Positions 45,272 to 53,946 of a DNA stretch of 64,000 bases are shown piece after piece (position 1 is the stretch's first letter; every line of letters begins with the position of its first letter). The notes below the pieces were generated by a model that ran no database searches, had not been told where the DNA came from, and saw only the letters and a program-made list of their open reading frames with translations. This stretch comes from Palsa-360 sp963710315. Lineage in GTDB: Bacteria > Acidobacteriota > Terriglobia > Acidiferrales > UBA7541. The stretch is taken from positions 62,001-126,000 of the forward strand of contig CAVPZW010000007.1 in assembly GCA_963710315.1 (NCBI GenBank), read 5' to 3'. The position numbers and the translations under genes were made by a program.

Positions 45272-46627
45272 GTGGACCAATATAAATATCTGCTTTCAGA
45301 ACGCGAGTTGCCGAAGAATTGGTACAACGTCATTCCCGATCTGCCGCAGCCATTGTCGCCGCCGCTGCATCCTGGGACAGGACAGCCGGTCGCTCCCGGC
45401 GACCTCGAAGCGATTTTTCCGCACGCGCTGATCGCGCAGGAAGTTTCCTCGGAACGTTTCATCGCGATTCCCGATCCCGTTCAGGACATGCTGCGGCTTT
45501 GGAGGCCTACTCCGCTGCACCGCGCACACAGGCTCGAAAAGGCGCTGGGTACGCCCGCAAAAATTTTCTACAAGAACGAAGGAGTGTCCCCTGCCGGCAG
45601 CCACAAGCTGAACACGTCCATCGCTCAGGCCTATTACAACAAAGCGGCGGGCATCAAGCGGCTTGCGACCGAAACGGGAGCGGGCCAATGGGGCAGCGCG
45701 CTTTCCTTTGCCTGCCAGGTATATGGCCTGGAGTGCATGGTGTACATGGTGAAATGCAGCTACTTTCAGAAACCGCATCGCCGAACGTTGATGCAATGCT
45801 GGGGAGCGAATTGTATTCCATCGCCCAGCACGCAAACCGCGGCCGGCCGCAAAATACTTGCCGAGGATCCTGAGTGTCCCGGAAGCCTGGGCATCGCCAT
45901 CAGTGAAGCGGTGGAAGACGCGGCGCTGCGAAAGGATACGAATTACGCGCTGGGCAGCGTGCTGAATCATGTCCTTCTGCATCAGACCGTGATTGGACAG
46001 GAAGCGCTGGCGCAAATGCAGCTCGCCGGAACGTTTCCGGATGTGGTCATCGGATGCTGCGGAGGCGGGTCCAATTTCGCCGGCCTGGCCTTTCCTTTTG
46101 TTCCTTTGAAGGCCGGCGGGAAGCAAGTCCGGCTGTTGGCGGTCGAGCCCGCTGCGTGCCCCACCATGACGCGGGGAGTTTACGCCTACGATTTCGGGGA
46201 CAAGAGCGGCATGACGCCGCTGCTAAAAATGGAAACGCTGGGCCACGATTTCATTCCTGCCGGGATTCACGCCGGAGGCCTGCGCTATCACGGAATGGCG
46301 CCGCTGGTCAGCCTGCTGCATCAGGCAGGCGTGGTCGAGGCGGCCAGCTATCCGCAACTGAAATGCTTCGAGGCCGCGGTTACCTTCGCGCAAAGCGAAG
46401 GGATCGTGGTCGCGCCTGAAACTTCCCATGCGGTGTGCGCCGCGATCGATGAAGCTCGCAAAGCAAAAGAAGAAGGCAAGGAGAGAACGATTCTATTTAA
46501 CTTGAGCGGCCACGGCCACTTTGACATGGCCGCCTACGAAAAATATTTCGCCGGCGAGCTTGTCGATTACGAATATCCGGCGGAGAAGATCCAGGAAGCG
46601 CTGGCCCATTTGCCGCGGACTTCCTAA
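45272..46627 (+). CDS. trpB: Tryptophan synthase beta chain, TrpB2 type
   Basis: TrpB condenses indole with serine using PLP. I choose the GTG at 45272, seven bases after CAGGAG, giving 451 residues. Landmarks are RPTPLHRAHRLEKALG, NEGVSPAGSHKLNTSIAQAY with the PLP lysine, ETGAGQWGSALSFACQVYGL, and VIGCCGGGSNFAGLAFPF, the phosphate-binding loop. The longer N-terminus and insertions are those of the TrpB2 group, which often lacks a TrpA partner. No trpA is nearby. A possible extension to 45212 would lie in the upstream region and lacks a ribosome site. Confidence 0.93.
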   Translation: MDQYKYLLSERELPKNWYNVIPDLPQPLSPPLHPGTGQPVAPGDLEAIFPHALIAQEVSSERFIAIPDPVQDMLRLWRPTPLHRAHRLEKALGTPAKIFYKNEGVSPAGSHKLNTSIAQAYYNKAAGIKRLATETGAGQWGSALSFACQVYGLECMVYMVKCSYFQKPHRRTLMQCWGANCIPSPSTQTAAGRKILAEDPECPGSLGIAISEAVEDAALRKDTNYALGSVLNHVLLHQTVIGQEALAQMQLAGTFPDVVIGCCGGGSNFAGLAFPFVPLKAGGKQVRLLAVEPAACPTMTRGVYAYDFGDKSGMTPLLKMETLGHDFIPAGIHAGGLRYHGMAPLVSLLHQAGVVEAASYPQLKCFEAAVTFAQSEGIVVAPETSHAVCAAIDEARKAKEEGKERTILFNLSGHGHFDMAAYEKYFAGELVDYEYPAEKIQEALAHLPRTS

Positions 46628-46677
46628 AGCGGCCGGAGAATTCCGTGCAGGGCGGGATGGTACTAGGATGCAAGCTC

Positions 46678-46818
46678 TCCGGTTTTTTCGTTTTTTCTCT
46701 GTGTTCTCTGTGTTAAGGATTTTGAATTTTGTGGCAGGTTTAAGTAGCGCGGGCTTCAGCCTGCGGGGTTTAGTCCTTGCAAAGCCCAACACCCGCAGGC
46801 TGAAGCCCGCGCTACTTA
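46678..46818. repeat. ACACAGAG arm and REP-like palindrome after trpB2
   Basis: A single arm GTTTTTTCGTTTTTTCTCTG, then TGTTCTCTGTGTTAAGG at about 46680-46720, is followed by a palindrome of the AGTAGCGCGGGCTTCAGCCT type (46743-46770 and 46791-46816). It lies between the convergent trpB2 and nuclease genes. Confidence 0.8.
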
Positions 46819-46822
46819 AACC

Positions 46823-47308
46823 CTACATCTTGTAGCGGCCGAGGTCTTCGTCGGAGAGGCCTTCGAGCCATTTGCGGAGTTCTTCGCTGGTGGATTTTTC
46901 GGAGATGGCGCTGGAAACTTTGGAGCTTTTCAGGACTTCGTCTTCCACGAAGATGGGGCAATCGACGCGCAGGGCCAGGGCCAGTGCATCGCTGGGCCGC
47001 GAATCGATGGAGAAAATTTCGCCGTTGCGCTCCACCCAGATCAGCGCGTAAAACGTGTCGTCCTTCAAATCGTTGACCACCACTTTTTGCACGCGCACAT
47101 CCAGGCCCAGGAACACGTTGCGCAGCAGGTCATGCGTCATGGGGCGCGGCGTTTGCACTTTTTCGATTTCCAGAGCGATGGCGTTGGCTTCGTAGATGCC
47201 CACCCAGATCGGCAGCACCGCGGTGCCCTGCGCGTCCTTGAGCACAACGATGGGCATGTTGGTGACGGGGTCCATCATCAGTCCGCGGATCTTCATTTCG
47301 ACTTCCAT
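46823..47308 (-). CDS. Bifunctional nuclease family protein (DUF151)
   Basis: From the ATG at 47308, preceded by GGGGAGGTTTCC, this gives 161 residues. The DUF151 core is clear: MKIRGLMMDPVTNMPIVVLK, VLPIWVGIYEANAIALEIEK, PMTHDLLRNVFLGLDVRVQK, and SIDSRPSDALALALRVDCPI followed by FVEDEVL. Homologues are known as bifunctional nucleases, cutting RNA and DNA, and are widespread in bacteria. A C-terminal short helix (EELRKWLEGLSDEDLGRYKM) is typical of versions in this lineage. Upstream in-frame starts fall within the intergenic palindrome and were not used. Confidence 0.88.
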   Translation of the reverse strand: MEVEMKIRGLMMDPVTNMPIVVLKDAQGTAVLPIWVGIYEANAIALEIEKVQTPRPMTHDLLRNVFLGLDVRVQKVVVNDLKDDTFYALIWVERNGEIFSIDSRPSDALALALRVDCPIFVEDEVLKSSKVSSAISEKSTSEELRKWLEGLSDEDLGRYKM

Positions 47309-47355
47309 GGAAACCTCCCCGGACGGCAATTGCGGCAACCAATTCAAATTCATTT

Positions 47356-47438
47356 GTAGGACAGGCTTCAGCCTGTCTTCTTTTAGCATACGCCAATATG
47401 AGCCAAGTCAAAACCTGACAGGCTGAAGCCTGTCCTAC
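47356..47438. repeat. REP-like palindrome upstream of the nuclease gene
   Basis: Arms GTAGGACAGGCTTCAGCCTG, then TC (47356-47377) and their inverted copy (47417-47438) lie between miaB and the nuclease gene, both on the minus strand. It is in the position of a promoter or inter-cistron spacer. Confidence 0.85.
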
Positions 47439-47443
47439 TCAAA

Positions 47444-48847
47444 TCAGATCGCGTGTTCCCCGACAAGGCTGATGGGGCCCGCGCCGGTTACCTTTACCTG
47501 AACGTATTCTCCCAGAAGGTTCTCGCGCGGCGAAGTGAAATTTAGCATCTGGTTGTTTGAACAGCGACCCGACCAATTTCCGAGGCGCCGGGAAGCGTTG
47601 TCCACCAGCACTTCCAGAGTCTTGCCGATGTGCGCGTCGTTGCGCCGTTGCTGAATTACGCGCTGATAGTCCATCACGCGTGCCAGGCGGCGGCCCTTCT
47701 CTTCCTCGGGAATAGCGTCCGGCATGCGCTGCGCCGATGTGTTTGGGCGCGGCGAATATTGAAACGCGAACACGCCGTCGTACTGCGCGATATCCAGCAG
47801 CGAAAGTGTTTCATCTAGTTCCTCTTCCGTTTCGCCGGGAAATCCCACGATGATGTCCGAGGTCACGCTGATGGGTCGGCGCGCCTCGCGTATCAAGGCG
47901 ATCTTTTCCAGATATTCCTCGCGCGTGTAGGTTCGCAGCATTTCGCGAAGGATGCGCGTCGATCCCGATTGCACGGGCAGATGCACGTGGTCGCAAAGCT
48001 GCGGCGTGGAATCGATGGCCTCGACAATGTCTCGACCGAAATCGCGCGGGTGCGAGGTCGTGAAACGCACGCGCCGAATTCCCTGCACCGCCGCCACCGC
48101 AACCAGCAGCTCCGCGAAGGACATTCGCTTCCCCGAGGGATCCTTGTAGGAGTTCACAGTTTGCCCGAGCAGCTGAATTTCCGAGTAGCCCGAGTCGGCC
48201 AGCCGGCGCACTTCTTCCAGCACCGAGGCGCTGGCGCGGCTGCGCTCCGGCCCGCGCGTGAACGGCACCACGCAATACGAGCAGGCCTTGTCGCAGCCCT
48301 CGATGATGGTGAGATAGGCGCGAAACGGATTGTCGCGCCGCGTGATTTCTGTTTCAAAGGTTGCGTCGGTATCGTTGTCCAGGCCGGTGACGCGGCGGTT
48401 TCCCGCTTCCAGTTCCGCGATCAGATCGGGCAGCTTGCTGTAACTGGCCGAGCCGCACACCAGGCGCACCCAGGGCGAGCGCTCGAAAATCTCCTCGCCT
48501 TCCTGCTGCGCGACGCAGCCCAGCACGCCGATGATTTTTTCCTCGCCGCCATATTTCCGGTAAGTGCCGAGGCGCGAGTAAATTTTTTGCGCGGCCTTTT
48601 CGCGAATGCTGCAGGTGTTATAGAGGACCAGGCGCGCCGCCTCGATCGTATCCACTTGCTGATATCCGCGGCCGAGCAGGACTCCGGCCACTTTTTCGGA
48701 GTCGTGGTCGTTCATCTGGCAGCCGAAGGTTTCCAGGTAGAAGGTGTTATTGCCCGCGGCGGATGCATCCAGCGCAATCGCCTGTGCAGGCTGGACGGCG
48801 TCTGCGCCGGCCAGTGAGTCAAGGCGGATATCGAATGTTTGCGGCAT
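47444..48847 (-). CDS. miaB: tRNA-2-methylthio-N6-dimethylallyladenosine synthase
   Basis: MiaB adds a methylthio group to i6A37 of tRNA by radical SAM chemistry with two [4Fe-4S] clusters. The 467-residue protein has the N-terminal cluster cysteines in ETFGCQMNDHDSEKVAG, LYNTCSIREKAAQKIYSRLG and GVLGCVAQQEG. The radical SAM motif is IIEGCDKACSYCVVPFTRG, and a C-terminal TRAM-like domain ends the protein (GNWSGRCSNNQMLNFTSPRE region). Length and motif spacing match MiaB rather than RimO. The ATG at 48847 has no close upstream alternative. It stands alone on the minus strand. Confidence 0.95.
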   Translation of the reverse strand: MPQTFDIRLDSLAGADAVQPAQAIALDASAAGNNTFYLETFGCQMNDHDSEKVAGVLLGRGYQQVDTIEAARLVLYNTCSIREKAAQKIYSRLGTYRKYGGEEKIIGVLGCVAQQEGEEIFERSPWVRLVCGSASYSKLPDLIAELEAGNRRVTGLDNDTDATFETEITRRDNPFRAYLTIIEGCDKACSYCVVPFTRGPERSRASASVLEEVRRLADSGYSEIQLLGQTVNSYKDPSGKRMSFAELLVAVAAVQGIRRVRFTTSHPRDFGRDIVEAIDSTPQLCDHVHLPVQSGSTRILREMLRTYTREEYLEKIALIREARRPISVTSDIIVGFPGETEEELDETLSLLDIAQYDGVFAFQYSPRPNTSAQRMPDAIPEEEKGRRLARVMDYQRVIQQRRNDAHIGKTLEVLVDNASRRLGNWSGRCSNNQMLNFTSPRENLLGEYVQVKVTGAGPISLVGEHAI

Positions 48848-49265
48848 GGCTTTCCATGGAATGATACCACACCGATTTCAGGGGGCTTGCGTGGGGCGCG
48901 TTACGAACTTCAAAAGCTTTAACACAGAGGTCACGGAGAAAAGAGGAGAAAGCCGGAGAGTCCGCGGCGCACTATCGTTGCGCGAATGCGCGCATCCCGC
49001 GATCCAGGCCGCCTTCCCTTATTTCTTGGCCTTTCTCCTCTTTTCTCTGCGTCCTCTGTGTTAAGTGTTTCTTTTGGCCCGCCGCACCACGTGCTACCGG
49101 CGCCGCTTGAAATACATCGTATTACGATGTATTGTACTGGCCGGTCACAATCAAGCACCTTGGCGCCCGTTATTGTTTGACCGCGTTTTGAGCGTGTGCT
49201 AGCTTGCCCGTGGGGGATATTCATTCGATTTTTTTGAGGGGGAGACTATTCCGCTATCCGCGTTT
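48848..49265. repeat. Repeat-rich gap before tolQ
   Basis: ACACAGAG arms at 48912-48953 and their inverted copy at 49026-49064 flank a spacer of about 70 bp. The remaining part up to tolQ holds an ATCGTATTACGATGTATTGT near-palindrome at about 49118-49137 and the GGGGGAG ribosome site at 49239-49245. Promoters of miaB and the Tol-Pal operon should lie here. Confidence 0.7.
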
Positions 49266-49940
49266 TTGCTGTTCGCCGGCCAACTGGACACATTGATTGA
49301 GCAGACAGGCTGGGTCGCTCGAATTGTTCTGGCGATGCTTTTGGCCTTCTCTCTTTTCTCCTGGGCGCTTATTTTTCAAAAATTGCTGATGTTTTCGCGC
49401 ATCAACCGGCAAACTTCCCTGTTCCTTCGCATCTTTCGCGCCAACCGGACGCTTCCCGATCCAAAGCAGATGGGCGGAGGCGGCTCTCCGCTGGAAACCG
49501 TTTACGGCGCGGGCGTCCGCGAGATCGAAAGCCAGGTCCGCTCCGGAAATTCGAATGGAAAAATTACCAGCCTCAACGCCATTACGGTGAGCATGCAGCT
49601 TGCCGCCGGCGAAGAAGTCCGCAAGGTGGAAAAGTACATGCCCTGGCTGGCCACCACGGGATCGGTCACTCCCTTCATCGGACTGTTCGGCACTGTGTGG
49701 GGCGTCATGGACGCGTTTACGGGATTGGGCGCGGCAGGATCCGCCAGCCTACGCGCGGTTGCGCCGGGCATTGCAGAGGCTCTGATCACCACGGCGGCGG
49801 GACTTTTCACAGCCGTGCCCGCGGTGATCGCTTACAACCACTTTTTGCATGACATTCGGGATCTCAGCATGCGAATGGATAGTTTCGCGCTGGAAGTCAC
49901 TTCGGTCGTCGAGAAGCTGTATCCGGGTCAGCGCGGGTGA
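49266..49940 (+). CDS. tolQ: TolQ/ExbB-type proton-channel protein
   Basis: TolQ is the inner-membrane motor of the Tol-Pal system and uses the proton gradient with TolR. The 224-residue product has three hydrophobic segments: IVLAMLLAFSLFSWALIFQK near the N-terminus, LATTGSVTPFIGLFGTVWGV near 135, and EALITTAAGLFTAVPAVIAY near 170, with family motifs including the GLFGTVWG turn. The start is unclear: no ATG or GTG lies in frame. TTG at 49266 is far from the GGGGGAG site at 49239, and ATT at 49248 is close to it. Downstream genes confirm the operon tolQ-R-A-B-pal-cpoB. Confidence 0.88.
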   Translation: MLFAGQLDTLIEQTGWVARIVLAMLLAFSLFSWALIFQKLLMFSRINRQTSLFLRIFRANRTLPDPKQMGGGGSPLETVYGAGVREIESQVRSGNSNGKITSLNAITVSMQLAAGEEVRKVEKYMPWLATTGSVTPFIGLFGTVWGVMDAFTGLGAAGSASLRAVAPGIAEALITTAAGLFTAVPAVIAYNHFLHDIRDLSMRMDSFALEVTSVVEKLYPGQRG

Positions 49941-50168
49941 AGCGCGTGTGGAGCAGATGCACGCGCAAGCGAAAATCTTTAACCCATTTAACACAGAGGT
50001 CACAGAGGACACAGAGTAATAAAGATGAGAAAACCTTTTTGAGAGCTTAATTGTCCGTATTTGCGAATAAAGCATTCTCCGGGTTTCTCTTGTTTTTCTC
50101 AGTGTTCTCTGTATTAAAGCTTTTTCTTTTGAACTAAGTTGGCGTAACGCCGCCGGAAGAATACCAAG
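49941..50168. repeat. Inverted ACACAGAG repeat between tolQ and tolR
   Basis: Arms at about 49978-50020 (TTTAACACAGAGGTCACAGA) and 50083-50128 (inverted) lie inside the Tol-Pal operon. No gene is visible. Whether transcription passes through is not known; the following tolR starts 40 bases after. Confidence 0.75.
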
Positions 50169-50585
50169 ATGCCTCAACTGTCTCGACAATCCGGAAGCTC
50201 CCTGTCGGAGATCAACATCGTCCCGTTCGTGGACGTCATGCTGGTCCTGCTGGTGATTTTCATGATCACGGCGCCCATCCTGCAATCCGGCATCGAAGTG
50301 GACGTTCCGAAAACAAAGACCGTCAAGGAAATTGCCGAATCGCGCGTGGTCGTTTCCATCGATCGCGCGCAACGCATCTATATCGGCGACAGTCCAGTCA
50401 ACATCCACGAACTGGGCAACAAAGTTCACGCCCAAATGCACAACCCGCAGGGAGACGCGGTCTACCTGCGCTGCGACAAAACGGTTCCCTTCGGTGCATT
50501 CGCCCTGGTGGTGGACACCATGCGCCAATCCGGCATCCAAAACATCAGCGTGGTGACGGAGCCATTGGACGACACTCCTCACTGA
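50169..50585 (+). CDS. tolR: TolR/ExbD-type protein
   Basis: TolR couples the TolQ motor to TolA. This 138-residue protein has one transmembrane helix (VDVMLVLLVIFMITAPIL) beginning at about residue 20, with the conserved protonatable aspartate in IVPFVDVMLVL. The periplasmic domain of about 95 residues (VVVSIDRAQRIYIGDSPVNI and DAVYLRCDKTVPFGAFALVV) has the normal TolR/ExbD fold pattern. The start ATG follows a GAAGAATACCAAG site. It is followed 5 bases later by the tolA-like gene. Confidence 0.92.
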   Translation: MPQLSRQSGSSLSEINIVPFVDVMLVLLVIFMITAPILQSGIEVDVPKTKTVKEIAESRVVVSIDRAQRIYIGDSPVNIHELGNKVHAQMHNPQGDAVYLRCDKTVPFGAFALVVDTMRQSGIQNISVVTEPLDDTPH

Positions 50586-50590
50586 GAGCC

Positions 50591-51385
50591 ATGACCAATA
50601 CGCCTCACCATCCCGGCGCTCAAGGCTTGAAGAAACCTTTCTTCTGGTCGCTCGCTTTTCACGCCATACTTTTCGGCTCGCTGACGGTTTCCACGATTTA
50701 TTCTCATCGCGGCGATATGTGGGGAAGCGCGGGAGGCGATGGCGCCGTTTCCGTGGGCCTGGTCGCCAAACTCCCCGGAGTCACCTTGCCGCGGCCCGAT
50801 GCCGTCACGCAGAGCCAGACGGTGGACACCAGCAAGGGTCTGTACAAGGCCGAGCCGCAGCCCAAGCCCAAGGAAATCGAGCCGGACGTAAAAAAGATTC
50901 CCGAATTCGCAAAAGAAAAAGCGCCGCACTACGTGACTCGCCCGTCCAAGGTTTTTGAGGATAAGACTCCGCCGCCGACAAATGCTGTTCCCTATGGACA
51001 GGGCGGCTCGCCGGCGCTGCCCTATTCATCGTTCGCCATGAATGGCCCGACGCAGGGCGGCATGGGATTCAGCGGACCCGGAGGCGGCGATTTCTCGGGA
51101 AGATTCCCTTCCTATGTGGACGCCGTACGAAACCGCATCAGCAGCAATTGGCTGCAATCCACGGTGGACCCGACCGTGCGCTGGGCGCCGCGGGCGAGCT
51201 TTTCGTTTACCGTCTTGCGCGACGGCACAGTTACCAATGTTCAGATGTTGCAATCCAGCGGCAATCGTTCGGTGGACAATTCGGCTCTGCGGGCCATTCA
51301 AAGTTCCAGCCCGATGTCTCCCTTGCCGTCGAATTATTCGGGAAACAGCGTGACCGTGGAGTTCTGGTTCGACTTCCGCAGATAA
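50591..51385 (+). CDS. tolA: TolA/TonB-like energy-transducing protein
   Basis: This 264-residue protein bridges the inner and outer membranes in the Tol system. It has one N-terminal helix (FWSLAFHAILFGSLTVSTIY), then a proline/lysine-rich middle (KAEPQPKPKEIEPDVKKIPE and TRPSKVFEDKTPPPTNAVPY) with Gly-rich stretches (MGFSGPGGGDFSGRFPSY). The C-terminal 80 residues (RISSNWLQSTVDPTVRWAPR, then GTVTNVQMLQSSGNRSVDNS and ALRAIQSSSP) are a TonB/TolA-type C-terminal domain. It sits between tolR and tolB as expected. It could be called TonB, but context favours TolA. Confidence 0.85.
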   Translation: MTNTPHHPGAQGLKKPFFWSLAFHAILFGSLTVSTIYSHRGDMWGSAGGDGAVSVGLVAKLPGVTLPRPDAVTQSQTVDTSKGLYKAEPQPKPKEIEPDVKKIPEFAKEKAPHYVTRPSKVFEDKTPPPTNAVPYGQGGSPALPYSSFAMNGPTQGGMGFSGPGGGDFSGRFPSYVDAVRNRISSNWLQSTVDPTVRWAPRASFSFTVLRDGTVTNVQMLQSSGNRSVDNSALRAIQSSSPMSPLPSNYSGNSVTVEFWFDFRR

Positions 51386-51442
51386 AAAATAAGGAATGGT
51401 TGAATGAGTGAAAAATTAAACAAAGCCGCGGAAAGAAAACGA

Positions 51443-52835
51443 ATGATTCAACCAAATCACAAATTGCACGATTCAAAATCAATTTCTGTAATCAGTCTTT
51501 ATCAGTGTTTATCTGTGTTCATCTGTGGATTAATTTTTCTGATATCCGCGCAGAGCGCATCGGCCCAGAGACTGGTTCAAGACCGGCACGGGGCTGGGTG
51601 TTTCAAAGGCTCGAGTCGGCGTGGCCGATTTCGCGGCCAAGGACACGCCTTCTCAGCCGCTGGCGGCGCTCTTCGGCGACGTAGTGCGCACGGACCTGGA
51701 TTTTAGCGGCATCCTCGATCTGGTGAGCAAGAGCTACAACCCGCTGCAGACGCCCGGCACTCCCGCGGAAGTCGATTACAAATCCTGGGCCGCGGCGCCC
51801 GCATCGGCGCAACTGCTTGCCTTCGGAAATTTTTCGGTGAACGGCAGCAACGTGGAAATCCAGGCCTGGCTGAACGATGTGCGGGACGCTTCCCTGCCTC
51901 CGGTCATCGGGAAAGTTTATCGCGGCGAGGCCACCGAATCGCAGGTGCGCATTTTCGCGCATCAATTTGCCGATGAAATTATTGGAAAACTGTCCGGCGG
52001 CTTGCCGGGAATCGCATCCACGCAAATCGCTTTCGTCAGCAATCGCAGCGGCAACAAGGAAATCTGGGCCATGGACTACGACGGCGAAAATCAGCATCAG
52101 CTCACGCAAATCCACACCATCTCGCTGACGCCCCGCTGGTCGCCGGACGCATCGCGCGTTGCGTTCACGTGTTACGCGCAGCCCGGCAGCAGCAGCGTGC
52201 TGACCGCGCAGATCTGCGTTTATTCCACGCTGACCAACCACCTGATTTCCTGGCCGCGATTCAAGGGCACCAATTCCTCTCCATCGTGGTCGCCCGATGG
52301 AACACAACTGATGTTCATGTCCAGCATGTTTGGAAATCCGGAACTGTTCATCACCGATGCGGCGGGCCAGCGCCCCAAGCGACTCACGTATTCCAACGGA
52401 GCGAACACTTCTCCATCCTGGAATCCCAAGACGGGCCAGCAAGTGGCATTCGTGAGCGATCGCGGCGGCATTCCGCAGCTCTACACAATGAATGCGGACG
52501 GATCGAGCCAGGCCAAGGTGGATTTGCCGGACATGGGCTACGTCATCGATCCGGCGTGGTCTCCCAACGGCCAGTTGCTGGCATTCAGCTGGCGGCGCCC
52601 CAACGGGAATTATGATATTTATCTGATGGAAATTGTCACGCGACAGCTAGTGGAATTGACGCGAGATGTTGGCCGCAACGAACGGCCAAGCTGGGCCCCG
52701 GATGGGCGTCATCTGGTATTTGAATCGACGCGCACGGGAACCAGGCAAATCTGGTCCATGCTGGCAGACGGGACGCAGGCCCGCCAGCTCACCAAGCAGG
52801 GACAGAATGAATCGCCCAATTGGTCGCCCAAGTAA
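51443..52835 (+). CDS. tolB: Tol-Pal system beta-propeller protein TolB, one frameshift in the signal region
   Basis: TolB is the periplasmic beta-propeller of Tol-Pal. The propeller repeats are clear: IAFVSNRSGNKEIWAMDYDG, LTPRWSPDASRVAFTCYAQP, PSWSPDGTQLMFMSSMFGNP and WAPDGRHLVFESTRTGTRQI. The mature N-terminus DWFKTGTGLGVSKARVGVAD is joined to a signal peptide (...LIFLISAQSASAQ) only if one A at about 51569 is removed. The hydrophobic core of that signal lies over a dispersed TTTATCTGTGTTCATCTGTG repeat. The chosen start, ATG 51443, is uncertain; 51404 is an alternative. Confidence 0.87.
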
Positions 52836-53090
52836 GGCGTGATTGAAATCTCGGTATTGGTTTGTGTAGCGCCCGCTTTCAGGCGGGCATCGCCGTGGCT
52901 CCAAAGTGCCCGTCCGCCGCGGCGGACGGGCACTACATGGGCATCGCAAGTGGAGGTTCACAGGCGCACCCAAGTAGGGCGCAAACTGGCCATGACGCCG
53001 GATTCGGAAGAAGTGCGGTAAGGCAGCTCAAGTTCGGATTTGCACTCACGACCGAAGCTCAAGTAGATTGTCAAAGGAGGAAGAAGAACG
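52836..53090. repeat. REP-like hairpins between tolB and pal
   Basis: At 52865-52936 two stems, CCCGCTTTCAGGCGGG and GCCCGTCCGCCGCGGCGGAC, lie between GTAGC and CACTAC ends. The remaining part up to pal holds the ribosome site GGAGGAAGAAGAACG just before 53091. Confidence 0.75.
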
Positions 53091-53837
53091 ATGCGGAAAC
53101 GAACGCACTCCAGGATCCTGTTTGGATCCTTGCTCGCGATCCTAGCCCTGAGCGCGGCTTGTAAGAAGCCTGCTCCCGAAGCGCCACCTACACCGCCACC
53201 GACGCCAACAGCGCCGCCGGCCAGGCCAACGGTAAACCTGCAAGCGTCCTCCAGCATCATCCAGCGAGGCGAGACAGTTACCCTGACATGGTCTTCGACC
53301 AACGCAACCTCTCTGAATTTATCGCCTGAAATCGGCGCAGTTACCGCCGAAGGCACGCAGCGCGTGACGCCACGGGATTCGATTACATACACCATTACCG
53401 CCACGGGCCCGGGCGGCTCGGCCGACGCCAATGTGCACATCACAGTCAGCGCACCTCCACCCGCTTCGAAGCCTGCCGCGCCCACGGTGCAGGAGCTATT
53501 CGACAAGGAAGTGAAGGACGCTTTCTTCGACTATGACAAAGCAGACATACGTACCGACGCTCGCGACGCCCTCTCGCAGACGGCTACGTTCCTGCGCTCG
53601 TATCCACAAGTGAAAGTAGCCATTGAAGGCCATTGCGACGAACGCGGCTCCACGGAGTACAATCTGGCCCTAGGGGACCGCCGCGCAGCGGCCGTAAAAG
53701 CGTTCCTGGCTTCGCTAGGAATTTCGGCCGATCGCATGGAAACCGTCAGCTACGGCAAGGAACGCCCGTTCTGCTCCGCTTCCACGGAGGAGTGCTGGCA
53801 GCAAAATCGCCGCGGACACATTATCATGGCGAAGTAG
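53091..53837 (+). CDS. pal: Peptidoglycan-associated lipoprotein (Pal, OmpA-like)
   Basis: Pal anchors the outer membrane to peptidoglycan. The 248-residue protein has a lipoprotein signal ending in ALSAACKK, with lipidation cysteine near residue 24. A proline-rich linker (PPTPPPTPTAPPARP) and an Ig-like domain (VNLQASSSIIQRGETVTLTW and ITYTITATGPGGSADANVHI) follow. The latter is unusual for Pal. The C-terminal OmpA domain shows VKDAFFDYDKADIRTDARDA and VAIEGHCDERGSTEYNLALG followed by DRRAAAVKAFL, with the peptidoglycan-binding aspartate and arginine. The end is ENRRGHI-like. It lies between tolB and cpoB. Confidence 0.92.
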   Translation: MRKRTHSRILFGSLLAILALSAACKKPAPEAPPTPPPTPTAPPARPTVNLQASSSIIQRGETVTLTWSSTNATSLNLSPEIGAVTAEGTQRVTPRDSITYTITATGPGGSADANVHITVSAPPPASKPAAPTVQELFDKEVKDAFFDYDKADIRTDARDALSQTATFLRSYPQVKVAIEGHCDERGSTEYNLALGDRRAAAVKAFLASLGISADRMETVSYGKERPFCSASTEECWQQNRRGHIIMAK

Positions 53838-53946
53838 TTTGATTTGGCGTCAACATCCGGGGCTTGCTAGCCGCGCATTGCGGCCAGCGAGCCCCGGAAA
53901 ATTTTAAAGGCTTACGAGGAGTCCCCCCCCTCGGAGGAGGAACACC

